DNA of 64,000 bases from Halorussus halobius (GTDB lineage Archaea > Halobacteriota > Halobacteria > Halobacteriales > Haladaptataceae), in contig NZ_SBIU01000004.1 of NCBI RefSeq assembly GCF_004765805.1, positions 124,001 to 188,000 on the forward strand. Reading direction: 5' to 3'. The position numbers and the translations under genes were made by a program. Position 1 is the stretch's first letter, and each line of letters begins with the position of its first letter. Of this stretch, positions 50,835 through 61,174 are shown in pieces. Under the pieces are notes generated by a model. It did no database searches. It was not told the DNA's origin and saw only the letters and a list, made by a program, of their open reading frames with translations.

Positions 50835-52772
50835 ATGGCCGACAGCAGCGAGGACGGACCCCGCCGCGAGCGCGAGTGGGTCGACCCGCCCGAGCGGTTC
50901 GCCGAGGCGGCCAACGTCACCGCCGCCGACCGCGAGGCGTTCGAGCGGGCCGGCTGGCCCGGGTGCTGGGAGCGCGCCGCCGAGATGCTGGCGTGGGACG
51001 ACCCCTACGACGCGGTGTACGACGACGCGGGGACCGTCAGGTGGTTCCCCGGCGGGCGACTCAACGCGGCGTACAACTGCGTCGACCGCCACGTCGAGGC
51101 CGGTCGGGGCGAGGAGGTCGCTATCCGGTGGGAGGGGAAACTCGACGAGACCCGGACCCACACCTACCGGGAGCTCGCCGAGGAGGTGAACGCGTTCGCA
51201 GCCGCGCTCCGGGAGCTGGGCGTCGGCGAGGGCGACGTGGTGACCCTCTACCTGCCGATGCTCCCCGAACTCCCGATAGCGATGCTGGCGTGTGCCCGCA
51301 TCGGCGCGCCACACAGCGTCGTGTTCGCGGGCTTCTCGGCCGACGCGCTCGCCACGCGGCTCGACGGCGCGGACTCGGGATTCCTAGTGACCGCCGACGG
51401 CTACTACCGGCGCGGGACCGCACTGGACCTGAAGCGACGGGCCGACAACGCCTGCGCGTCGGTCGACCACGCGGTCGAGCAGGTCGTGGTGAACCGGCTC
51501 GGCGACGAGCGACCGGCGGGCGACGGCCGCGCGTACGCCGACCTCGTCGCCGACCACGAGGGCGCGGCGGTCGAGCCCGCGTCCCGGGACGCCACCGACC
51601 TGCTCTTTCTCATCTACACCTCGGGCACGACCGGCGAGCCGACGCTGGTGCGTCACACCACCGGCGGCTACCTCGCCCACGTCGCGTGGACCTCCCACGC
51701 GGTCCTCGACCTCGGCCCCGACGACACCCACTGGTGTTCGGCCGACGTGGGGTGGATAACCGGCCACTCGTACGCGGTGTACGGCCCGCTCGCGCTGGGC
51801 GCGACCACGGTGCTGTACGAGGGCACGCCCGACCACCCCGAGACCGACCGCATCTGGCGCATCATCGAGCGCAACGACGTCGACGTGTTCTACACCGCGC
51901 CGGCGTCCATCCGGGCGTTCATGAAGTGGGGCGAGGAGCACCCCGAGCGCCACGACCTCTCGTCGCTCCGCCTGCTCGGGTCGGTCGGCGAACCCATCGA
52001 CGAGACCGCGTGGCACTGGTACCGCGACCACGTCGGCGACGGCGAGTGTCCGGTCGTCGACACGTGGTGGCAGACCGAGACCGGCGGCATCGTGCTCTCG
52101 ACGCTGCCGGGCGTCGACCGGATGCGGCCCGGCGCGGTGGGCAAGAGCCTGCCCGGAATCGAGGCCGCCGTGGTCGGCCCGGGCGGCGAGCGCCTCCCCG
52201 CCGGCGAGTCCGGGCGACTGGTCCTCACGCGCCCGTGGCCGGGGATGGCCCGGTCGCTGTGCGAGGCCAGCGACTGGGGCGCGCGCCGGACCCGGACGGT
52301 CGACGGCGAGTGGCGCTACGACACCGGCGACAACGCGGTCCGCGACGAGGACGGCTACCTCCATCTGCTCGGCCGGGCCGACGACGTGTTGACCCTGTCG
52401 GGGCGGCGGCTCAGCACCACCGAGATCGAGTCGACCATCGTGGGCGTCGAGGGCGTCGCCGAGGCCGCCGTGGTCGTCGGGTCGGACGACGCGAGGCGGG
52501 AGTCGGAGATACACGCGTTCGTCAGCCCCGAGGCCAACGTCGCGGGCGACGGGGCGCTCCGCGAGCGGGTCCGGGCGGCGGTCGCGGAGACCATCGGCAC
52601 CGTCGCGGTGCCAGACGTGGTGACGTTCGCGCCCTCGCTCCCCAAGACCCGGTCGGGCAAGGTGGTCCGGCGCTATCTGGCCGCCATCGCCAACGGCGAG
52701 GACCTCGGGGACACCAGCGCGCTCCGCAACCCGGAGGTCGTGGGCGAACTCGAGTCGCTGCTCGACCGATAG
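50835..52772 (+). CDS. acs: Acetyl-CoA synthetase paralogue with altered core motifs
   Basis: 645 residues. The overall Acs fold is clear (TLYLPMLPELPIAMLACARI, DTWWQTETGGIVLSTLPG, PKTRSGKVVRRYLAA). However, the nucleotide-binding A3 motif reads YTSGTTGEPTLVRHT, where the second paralogue has TGKPKGVKHT. Motif A8 reads LTLSGRRLSTTEIE rather than INVSGHRLGTMEIE. The conserved regulatory Lys in SGK is kept. It may activate a different short-chain acid or have reduced activity. First gene of the acetate locus, followed by the regulator. Confidence 0.88.
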   Translation: MADSSEDGPRREREWVDPPERFAEAANVTAADREAFERAGWPGCWERAAEMLAWDDPYDAVYDDAGTVRWFPGGRLNAAYNCVDRHVEAGRGEEVAIRWEGKLDETRTHTYRELAEEVNAFAAALRELGVGEGDVVTLYLPMLPELPIAMLACARIGAPHSVVFAGFSADALATRLDGADSGFLVTADGYYRRGTALDLKRRADNACASVDHAVEQVVVNRLGDERPAGDGRAYADLVADHEGAAVEPASRDATDLLFLIYTSGTTGEPTLVRHTTGGYLAHVAWTSHAVLDLGPDDTHWCSADVGWITGHSYAVYGPLALGATTVLYEGTPDHPETDRIWRIIERNDVDVFYTAPASIRAFMKWGEEHPERHDLSSLRLLGSVGEPIDETAWHWYRDHVGDGECPVVDTWWQTETGGIVLSTLPGVDRMRPGAVGKSLPGIEAAVVGPGGERLPAGESGRLVLTRPWPGMARSLCEASDWGARRTRTVDGEWRYDTGDNAVRDEDGYLHLLGRADDVLTLSGRRLSTTEIESTIVGVEGVAEAAVVVGSDDARRESEIHAFVSPEANVAGDGALRERVRAAVAETIGTVAVPDVVTFAPSLPKTRSGKVVRRYLAAIANGEDLGDTSALRNPEVVGELESLLDR

Positions 52773-52802
52773 CGTTTCGCCATCTTTCTAGATAGCGAAA
52801 CG
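52773..52802. repeat. Inverted repeat between acs and the regulator gene
   Basis: CGTTTCGC (52773-52780) pairs with GCGAAACG (52795-52802) around a 14-nt spacer, directly after the acs stop. Further TATA-like sequences (ctttttatg near 52821, agttttatt near 52875) follow. It could be a terminator stem or an operator for the downstream regulator. Confidence 0.5.
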
Positions 52803-52910
52803 GCTTTCCAGACCGTATCCGCTTTTTATGCCGGTTTCGAATGGAGACGGCCCAATATGGGCGCTACCGTAGCAAGTTTTATTCGTCTTCCGTGGAAAGA
52901 ACGAACAGAG

Positions 52911-54683
52911 ATGGCGGACGACGACTACCTCACCGCCGACGAGTTCGAGCGCCTCCGGCGACGGACCGAGACCTACAGGGAGGAGCTGGTGGTGTTGCTC
53001 GCGGGGCGGGTCGGCCTCCGGGCCTCGGAGCTCGTCCGCGTCCGGCCCGGCGACCTGCGCGAGCGCGAGCGCGGCGGCGAGACCCACTACCTGCTCGACG
53101 TTCCGGAGGGCGACGGCGGGACGCGCACCGCCTACGCGCCCCGGGAGGTCGCCCACGCCCTCCGGCAGTTCGCCAACGCCAACGGCGTGGCCGACGACGA
53201 CCCCCTCGTGGACGTCTCGACCCGACGGGTCCAGATGCTGGTCCGGGCGGTCACCGACCGGACCGACGACCTCGGCGACGTCACCTGCCGGGACCTCCGC
53301 AAGCACTTCGCGCACCGCCACCTCGTCGAGGAGGGCGTCGACCCGCGCGTCGTCCAGGCGGTCGGCGGCTGGGCGAGCCTGGAGAGCCTCGCGCCGTACC
53401 TCGACGCGCCGAGTCGGGCCACGGTCGTCGACGCCTTCGCGGACGGGGCGGCCGGCGACGCGCTCCCCGCGACCGAGGACCGGCGGCGCGGCCGGGAGCC
53501 ACGCCGCGACGGCGACGACCCGCGCCTCGACTGCGCGGCGTCGCTGGGCGAGGCGCTCGCCGACGCCGCCAGCGCCGAGGAGGTCGAGCGGGCGCTCTGC
53601 GACCGGCTGGCCGACGTCTACCGGGCCGTCTGGGTCTGCGACGAGGACGGGACGGTCCGGGCGAGCGCCGCCTCGACCGACGACGGCGGTCGGACGGGCG
53701 ACGCCACTGCGACCGGCCGCGCGGTGCCGACCGCGGCCGTCGACGCGGTGGACCCGTCCGACGGGAGCGACGACTTGGGGGTGACGGTCGTCGACGACGT
53801 CGCAACCGACGGCCCGCCGTCGCGGCGGTCGGTCGCCGTGGCACCCGTGCGGTCGCGCGACGCGGTCCACGGCCTGCTCTGCGTGGCCCACGACTCGTTC
53901 GGCCCGGGCGACCGGACGCTGCTCGCCGACGCGGGCCGGCGCGCGGGCCGCGCGGTCACGGCCATCGCGCGAAAGCGCCTGCTGCTGGCCGATACGGGCG
54001 TGGAGCTCTCGTTGCGGACGTCCGACGAGCGCGCGTTCCTCGCGGCGGCCTCGGCCGACCTCGACTGCCGGTTCGAACTCGACGGCGTCGTCCCGGTCGA
54101 GGACCGCTCGCTGCTGTACTTCGTCACCGCCAGCGGGGCCGCCGTCGGGGACGTGCTCGACCGGGTGGCCGACGCCGACGCGGTCGACGACGCGCGGCTC
54201 ATCCGCGACCGCGGCGAGCGCGCCCTGTTCGAGTTCGCGGTCTCGGGCGAGTCGGTCGCGACCGTCCTCGTCGAGCGCGGCGGTACCGTCCGGGAACTCG
54301 CCGCCGAGGACGGACGGCTCGACGTCTCGGGCGTCTTCTCGCGCGAGGTCGACGTCCGGCGGGTCGTCGAGGCCGTGGAGGCGTCGTTCCCGGACACCGA
54401 CCTGCGCTCGAAGCGGGAGGTCGAGACGCCGACGCGGAGCGCGGCCGGCGTCCGCGAGACGGTCCGGGACCGGCTGACCGAGCGCCAGCGGTCGGTCCTG
54501 CGGGCGGCCTACCTCGCGGGCTACTTCGAGTGGCCCCGGGGCAGCACGGCCGAGGAGCTCGCGGCGTCGATGGACGTCTCCTCGCCGACGCTCCACAACC
54601 ACCTCCGGAAGGCCGAGCAGAAGGTGCTCGACGCGGTGTTCGACGAAGCCGAGGGGAGCGCGCCGGACGCCGGACCACACTAA
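52911..54683 (+). CDS. HTH_10 regulator with N-terminal tyrosine-recombinase-like domain
   Basis: 590 residues from ATG 52911; a gttttatt box about 35 nt upstream supports this start over ATG 52857. Residues 1-170 resemble a tyrosine recombinase catalytic domain: R37 in GLRASEL, R130 in TCRDLRKHF, W154 in GGWASLESL, Y163 in APYLD. The His of the HxxR box is replaced by Arg127, so recombination activity is doubtful. A GAF-like sensor (~200-340), a BAT-type domain (~350-490) and the C-terminal HTH_10 (LTERQRSVLRAAYLAGYFEW, LHNHLRKAEQKVLDAV) follow. It lies between two acs genes and is the likely acetate regulator. Confidence 0.87.
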   Translation: MADDDYLTADEFERLRRRTETYREELVVLLAGRVGLRASELVRVRPGDLRERERGGETHYLLDVPEGDGGTRTAYAPREVAHALRQFANANGVADDDPLVDVSTRRVQMLVRAVTDRTDDLGDVTCRDLRKHFAHRHLVEEGVDPRVVQAVGGWASLESLAPYLDAPSRATVVDAFADGAAGDALPATEDRRRGREPRRDGDDPRLDCAASLGEALADAASAEEVERALCDRLADVYRAVWVCDEDGTVRASAASTDDGGRTGDATATGRAVPTAAVDAVDPSDGSDDLGVTVVDDVATDGPPSRRSVAVAPVRSRDAVHGLLCVAHDSFGPGDRTLLADAGRRAGRAVTAIARKRLLLADTGVELSLRTSDERAFLAAASADLDCRFELDGVVPVEDRSLLYFVTASGAAVGDVLDRVADADAVDDARLIRDRGERALFEFAVSGESVATVLVERGGTVRELAAEDGRLDVSGVFSREVDVRRVVEAVEASFPDTDLRSKREVETPTRSAAGVRETVRDRLTERQRSVLRAAYLAGYFEWPRGSTAEELAASMDVSSPTLHNHLRKAEQKVLDAVFDEAEGSAPDAGPH

Positions 54684-54808
54684 CTGTTTAACCGCCTCCG
54701 GCGACCCCGAGCGCGGACTGGCCGGCCCGACGACCGAGCGGTTCGAGAGTTCGGAGTAGAGGCCGCCAGAACCCCGTTAGCCGCAAATTGTGATAGTTAG
54801 TTCTATTG

Positions 54809-54816
54809 TTTATATA
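54809..54816 (+). promoter_or_regulatory. TATA box of the second acs gene
   Basis: tttatata within an A+T-rich stretch, about 27-34 nt before ATG 54843. This spacing favours 54843 (MSDKDEDVQ) as start over ATG 54834. Confidence 0.6.
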
Positions 54817-54842
54817 GTATTAGGATATGGTCAATGGTATCC

Positions 54843-56837
<1,995 letters not shown>

Positions 56838-56890
56838 GCGCCTGACGACCGTTTTCACCCTTCGAACGACTCGATTCCAAGACACAACCC

Positions 56891-57343
56891 ATGACCGAAG
56901 ACAACACGCACGAAGCCGTGTCAGAAAACGACACGCACGATAGAGATTCACAGCCACAGGTCGCGGCCGACGGCGGCGTCGCCGCCGGTCGCGAGACCGC
57001 CGACTACCTCGACGCCGAGGTCAACATCTTCAGGCCCTCGACGCCGTTCATGCGCGACCACCTCAGGATAATCTGGGCGATGTTCGCGGCGTGGGCGCTG
57101 CTGGTGTTCGGCCCCGTGGTCGCGACCTACCTCGCGACCGACACGATGACGAGCGTGACCGTGCTCGGCTTCCCGCTGCACTACCTGCTGACGGCGGTCG
57201 TGTCGCCGACCGGCGCGCTCGTCCTCTCGTACGTGTACGCGCGACGACGGGACCGACTCGACTCGGCGTACGGCATCGACCACTCGACCGGCGGTGACGA
57301 CTCCGCGGAGGCGACCGCGACCGACGGAGGTGGCGGCGAATGA
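56891..57343 (+). CDS. DUF4212 small subunit of a sodium/solute symporter
   Basis: 150 residues. A soluble N-terminus of about 55 residues leads into VNIFRPSTPFMRDHLRIIWA, typical of DUF4212, then two helices (FAAWALLVFGPVVATYLA, LHYLLTAVVSPTGALVLSYV) and RRDRLDSAYGIDH. DUF4212 proteins are obligate partners of VC_2705-type SSS symporters. The stop overlaps the symporter start by 4 bp. Confidence 0.9.
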   Translation: MTEDNTHEAVSENDTHDRDSQPQVAADGGVAAGRETADYLDAEVNIFRPSTPFMRDHLRIIWAMFAAWALLVFGPVVATYLATDTMTSVTVLGFPLHYLLTAVVSPTGALVLSYVYARRRDRLDSAYGIDHSTGGDDSAEATATDGGGGE

Positions 57344-59025
57344 TTCCGCTCCAGTTGCTGCCGGACGCGCTCAACGCCTCGTTCAAGGCCATCCCAGCGG
57401 TGATGGTCTCGGCGATGCTGCTGTTGTTCCTCGGCATCGGCTACGTCTTCCGGGTCGCCGACACCGAGGACCTGTGGGTCGCCGGCCGGTCCATCGGCAA
57501 CGTCGAGAACGGGATGGCCATCGGCGCGAACTGGATGTCGGCCGCGTCGTACCTCGGGATGGCGGCGCTCATCGCGCTGTCGGGCTACTACGGGCTGGCG
57601 TACGTGGTCGGGTGGTCGACGGGCTACTTCATCCTGCTCATCTTCCTCGCGGCCCAGATGCGTCGGTTCGGGAAGTACACCGCGCCCGACTTCGTCGGCG
57701 ACCGGTTCGACTCCGACGCGGCCCGCGCCATCGCCGCGCTCACGACCATCCTCATCGGGTTCGTCTACTCGGTCGGGCAGGCCCGTGGCATGGGGCTGGT
57801 CGGCATCTACGTGTTCGGCGGCGACTACACCACGATGGTCATCCTGATGATGTCGATTACGGTCGGTTACCTCGCGCTGTCGGGAATGTTGGGCGCGACC
57901 AAGAACATGGCCGTCCAGTACGTCATCCTCATCGTCGCCTTCCTCGCGGGGCTGTACGCGGTCGGCTGGACGCAGGGCTACTCGACCTTCCTGCCACACA
58001 TCGAGTACGGCGCGCTGCTGAGCGAACTCGACAGCCAGTTCACCGAGCCGTTCGCCACCGACAGCTTCTACCTCTGGGTGGCGACCGCGTTCTCGCTCAT
58101 CGTGGGCACCTGCGGACTGCCCCACGTCCTCGTGCGGTTCTACACGGTCGAGAGCGAGCGCACCGCCCGGTGGTCGACCGTCTGGGGGCTCTTTTTCATC
58201 TGCCTGCTGTACTGGAGCGCGCCCGCGTTCGCGGCGTTCGGGACCGACCTCTACGCGAACGTCGTCGGGCCGGTCTACGGCGCGAACGGCATGAGCGGCG
58301 CGGAGGGCGACGTCATCGTCGTGCTGGCGAGCCAGTTGGCCAACCTGCCCGAGTGGTTCGTCGGCCTCGTGGCGGCCGGCGGGGTCGCGGCCGCCATCGC
58401 GACCACGGCGGGGCTGTTCATCTCGGCCTCGTCGGCGGCCGCACACGACATCTACACCAACATCGTCAACCCCGACGCGACCCAGCGCCAGCAGTTGCTC
58501 ATCGGTCGCGCGACCATCATCGGACTGGGCGCTATCGTGACCGTCACCGCGCTCGACCCGCCCGCGCTGGTCGGCGAACTCGTCGCGCTGGCGTTCTCGC
58601 TGGCGGGGCTCGTGCTGTTCCCGATGTTCTTCCTCGGGCTCTGGTGGGAGAACGCCAACCGGCAGGGCGCGCTGGCCGGGATGACCACCGGACTGGTCAT
58701 CTGGACCGCCGCCGTGCTGAACGAACTCGTCCTCGCGACCGACGCCGGGCCGGTCGTGCCGCTGTACGCAGACGTGTTCCCGGCGGTCGGGGCCGCGCTC
58801 GCGGGCACGCCCATCGTGTTCGCGGTCACCATCGGCGTGTCGCTGGCGACCGAGGAGCCGCCCGAGCGCATCAAGCGCATCGTCCGGCAATGTCACAGCC
58901 CCGAGCCGATGGGCCAGCAGGAGAGCGCCGAGGAGGTCGCGACCGATGGAGGGCGGGTAAGCCCAGAGAGCCGACCCTCGGCGGACGCATCGGCTGACGG
59001 CGACGAACCCCAGCGAGGTGACTGA
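57340..59025 (+). CDS. SSS-family sodium/solute symporter (VC_2705 / ActP-like)
   Basis: 561 residues with about 13 helices and a short acidic C-terminus. SSS signatures include SIGNVENGMAIGANWMSAAS, QMRRFGKYTAPDFVGDRFDS, VGTCGLPHVLVRFYTV, and AGGVAAAIATTAGLFISAS. The pairing with DUF4212 and neighbouring acs suggests sodium-coupled acetate (or propionate) import. It is coupled to the DUF4212 gene by an ATGA overlap and the UspA gene follows after 2 bp. Confidence 0.93.
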   Translation: MIPLQLLPDALNASFKAIPAVMVSAMLLLFLGIGYVFRVADTEDLWVAGRSIGNVENGMAIGANWMSAASYLGMAALIALSGYYGLAYVVGWSTGYFILLIFLAAQMRRFGKYTAPDFVGDRFDSDAARAIAALTTILIGFVYSVGQARGMGLVGIYVFGGDYTTMVILMMSITVGYLALSGMLGATKNMAVQYVILIVAFLAGLYAVGWTQGYSTFLPHIEYGALLSELDSQFTEPFATDSFYLWVATAFSLIVGTCGLPHVLVRFYTVESERTARWSTVWGLFFICLLYWSAPAFAAFGTDLYANVVGPVYGANGMSGAEGDVIVVLASQLANLPEWFVGLVAAGGVAAAIATTAGLFISASSAAAHDIYTNIVNPDATQRQQLLIGRATIIGLGAIVTVTALDPPALVGELVALAFSLAGLVLFPMFFLGLWWENANRQGALAGMTTGLVIWTAAVLNELVLATDAGPVVPLYADVFPAVGAALAGTPIVFAVTIGVSLATEEPPERIKRIVRQCHSPEPMGQQESAEEVATDGGRVSPESRPSADASADGDEPQRGD

Positions 59026-59027
59026 AC

Positions 59028-59489
59028 ATGTACGAACGCATCCTGATTCCCACGGACGGCAGCGACACCGCCGAGGTCGCGGTCGAGGAGGCGCTCGAAG
59101 TCGCCGAGAGGTTCGACGCGGAGGTCCACACCCTCTACGTCGTCAACGTCGACGCGATGGACCTGAGCCTCGGCACCGAGCAGGTCGAGCGCGTCAAGGC
59201 CGGGCGGTTCGGCGAGATGGACGAACTCGAAGCCAAGGCCCGGGAGGCGACCGAGTACGTCGCCGAGCGGGGCCGCGAGCGCGGCCTCGACGTGTCCGAG
59301 CACTTCCGGGCGGGCCAGCCCCACGACGTGGTCGCCGACTTCGCGGCCGACCGCGACGTCGGCCTGATAGTCATGGGGAGCCACGGCCGGTCGGGCGTCC
59401 GGCGGATGCTGCTCGGAAGCGTCACCGAGCGCGTGCTCCGGTCGACCCACCGGTCGGTGCTGGTGGTCGACGAGCGGGAGGCCGAGTGA
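59028..59489 (+). CDS. Universal stress protein (UspA family)
   Basis: 153 residues. A single Usp domain: YERILIPTDGSDTAEVAVEE at the start, and the ATP-binding motif GSHGRSGVRRMLLGSVTERV followed by STHRSVLVV. Usp proteins of this type often sit next to transporters in haloarchaea and may modulate them according to energy status. Two bp separate it from the symporter gene, so it is in the same transcript. Confidence 0.93.
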   Translation: MYERILIPTDGSDTAEVAVEEALEVAERFDAEVHTLYVVNVDAMDLSLGTEQVERVKAGRFGEMDELEAKAREATEYVAERGRERGLDVSEHFRAGQPHDVVADFAADRDVGLIVMGSHGRSGVRRMLLGSVTERVLRSTHRSVLVVDEREAE

Positions 59490-59493
59490 CGTG

Positions 59494-59712
59494 ATGGCCG
59501 ACGTCGCGGACGCGGTCCGGGACCACGTTCGGGACCACCGGTCGGACATGGTCGTCGACCTCGCGTTCGCGGTCGGGTGGGTCGCGGCCGTCTCGGCGCT
59601 GTTCGGCTATCTCGGCGCGCCGAGGTGGGCGACCCACCTCGCGCTGTTCGGCGGGGTCGTCGCCTACTTCGGCTTCTTCGGGTCGCTGGCGGTCGCGCGC
59701 GAGGTCGAGTAG
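59494..59712 (+). CDS. Small two-helix membrane protein (72 aa)
   Basis: ATG 59494 (MADVADAVRDHVRDH), 4 bp after the UspA stop; a GTG at 59491 is an alternative. Two hydrophobic segments, VVDLAFAVGWVAAVSALFGYL and LALFGGVVAYFGFFGSLAV, with charged ends. Last gene of the acetate unit; probably an accessory of the symporter, but no family is recognised. Confidence 0.65.
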   Translation: MADVADAVRDHVRDHRSDMVVDLAFAVGWVAAVSALFGYLGAPRWATHLALFGGVVAYFGFFGSLAVAREVE

Positions 59713-60066
59713 TCGGGCGTCGCGCGAAGAATCCCTGTCCCGCTCTGCGACAACGCTGAAACTGCAACCACGGCCTCGAAAGCCCTCGGCGCGGTCGCGG
59801 TCGCTCAGCGACATATTCGACGGACGTAGTTGCGTCGAATAGGGGTCGTTGAGACGACCACGTAAACGCGACCGCGCCTCGCCCTTTCAGTCCACCAGGA
59901 CGCCGGATGGTTCACCGAGCGAGGCCGGTAGTTGGTTATAGTCCCCTGGACGGCGTCCGCCGCCCGACGCGGGACCCGGCTTCTCGGTCGGCGAGACGGC
60001 CTCTCGCCCACCGCCTCTGCCGGATGCTGAAGCCTTTTGGGCGCGTCGTACCTACGTTCGGTCGGC
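59713..60066. other. Intergenic region with inverted copy C of the structured element
   Basis: About 350 bp. The palindromic element occupies 59774-59894 on the minus strand. The rest carries the promoter of the aldo/keto reductase gene (ccttttggg around 60031-60039). No gene is supported. Confidence 0.65.
59774..59894 (-). repeat. Structured intergenic element, copy C (inverted)
   Basis: Read on the minus strand, the outer 12-bp stem GGCGCGGTCGCG/CGCGACCGCGCC (59867-59878 with 59788-59799) is identical to copy A. The central 9-bp stem TATTCGACG/CGTCGAATA carries the same loop caactacgtc; compared with copy B, one C-G pair has become T-A. Hairpin 1 is GGTCGT-ctca-ACGACC, also a compensated variant. 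The 3' end of the element faces the 3' end of the small membrane-protein gene. Confidence 0.82.
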
Positions 60067-61077
60067 ATGACCGACCTCGAAGACGTCGACCTCGACTTCG
60101 TCCGACTCGGCGGCACCGGCATCCAGACGAGCGAACTCCAGTTCGGGACGTGGCGGTTCGGCAAGGAGACCGAGGAGGGCAACGTCGAAATCGGCGAGTC
60201 CCGCGCTCACGACCTCCTCGACGCCTACGAGACCGCCGGCGGGCGGTACATCGACACCGCCGACGTGTACGGCGGCGGCAAGAGCGAGGAGTGGATCGGC
60301 GACTGGCTGGCCGACCGCGACCGCGAGCGGTTCACCATCGCCTCGAAGATATACTGGCAGATTCGAGACGGCGACCCCAACAGCCGGGGCACCAACCGCA
60401 AGAACGTCCGCCACCGCGTCGACGAACTGCTCGACCGGCTCGGCACCGACTACGTCGACGTGCTGTACATCCACCGGTGGGACGACGAGACGCCCACCCG
60501 CGAGATGATGAAGACCCTGAACGCGCTGGTCGAGGCGGGCAAGGTCCACTACCTCGGAGCCTCCACCCTGCGCCCGAACGCGTGGAAGGTCGCGAAGGCC
60601 AACCAACTCGCCCGCGACGAGGGCTGGGAGCCGTTCACCGTCCTCCAGCCCCGGTACAACCTCGTGGACCGCGAAATCGAGGGCGACTATCTGGAGTTCG
60701 CGCGGAGCGAGGACCTCGCGGTCTGTCCGTGGAGTCCGCTCGGACAGGGCTTCCTGACCGGCAAGTACGACCGCGAGGACGGCCTGACCGGCGAGTCCCG
60801 GGCCGCCGAGTCCAGCCGCTTCGAGGACGCCTACCTGACCGAGGAGAACTTCGACCTCCACGACGAACTCGACGCCGTGGCCGACGAGGTCGACGCCACG
60901 CCCGCTCAGACCGCGCTCGCGTGGCTCACCCACCGCGAGGGCGTCAGCGCTCCCATCGTCGGCGCGCGCACCGTCGACCAACTCGAAGAGAACCTCGCCG
61001 CCGCCGAAATCGACCTCACGGAGGAACAGGTCGACCGGCTCACCGAGGCGAAGGGCGGGCCGTACGCCGGACTCTGA
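60067..61077 (+). CDS. Aldo/keto reductase
   Basis: 336 residues from ATG 60067 (MTDLEDVDLDFVRLGGTG). AKR features: GGRYIDTADVYGGGKSEEW (catalytic Asp and Tyr), ASKIYW (Lys), DYVDVLYIHRWDDETP, and APIVGARTVDQLEENLAA. This is the short AKR subgroup that reduces sugars or aldehydes with NADPH. Substrate unknown. It stands alone after copy C of the repeat. Confidence 0.93.
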   Translation: MTDLEDVDLDFVRLGGTGIQTSELQFGTWRFGKETEEGNVEIGESRAHDLLDAYETAGGRYIDTADVYGGGKSEEWIGDWLADRDRERFTIASKIYWQIRDGDPNSRGTNRKNVRHRVDELLDRLGTDYVDVLYIHRWDDETPTREMMKTLNALVEAGKVHYLGASTLRPNAWKVAKANQLARDEGWEPFTVLQPRYNLVDREIEGDYLEFARSEDLAVCPWSPLGQGFLTGKYDREDGLTGESRAAESSRFEDAYLTEENFDLHDELDAVADEVDATPAQTALAWLTHREGVSAPIVGARTVDQLEENLAAAEIDLTEEQVDRLTEAKGGPYAGL

Positions 61078-61109
61078 GTCGCCCCGGAGCGTCGCTCGAC
61101 GACCGCAGA

Positions 61110-61148
61110 CAATATATTTCTGCAGTTTTCTTTTGGAAAAATATATTG
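61110..61148. repeat. Perfect 10-bp inverted repeat with TATA-like arms
   Basis: CAATATATTT (61110-61119) and AAATATATTG (61139-61148) are exact inverted copies with a 19-nt spacer. The right arm is itself a good TATA box, 27-36 nt before ATG 61175. The structure could be a regulatory operator at the promoter of the phospholipase-like gene, or a terminator of the aldo/keto reductase gene. Confidence 0.65.
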
Positions 61149-61174
61149 CCCCGTAGTTTCTACTATCCCTTGCG

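Noticed and set aside
47802-51314. A long open frame (1170 codons) on the minus strand across mutS
   Set aside because: It is the antisense shadow of mutS, rich in Arg, Val and Gly without acidic bias; high GC keeps such frames open in haloarchaea.
48929-52795. A very long (1288 codons) plus-strand frame spanning mutS and acs
   Set aside because: It is Arg/Pro-rich, crosses two well-supported genes in another frame, and has no domain.
52911-53420. Tyrosine-recombinase domain as an integrase of a mobile element
   Set aside because: It is part of a single frame with sensor and HTH_10 domains, lacks the HxxR histidine, and has no att-like repeats around it.
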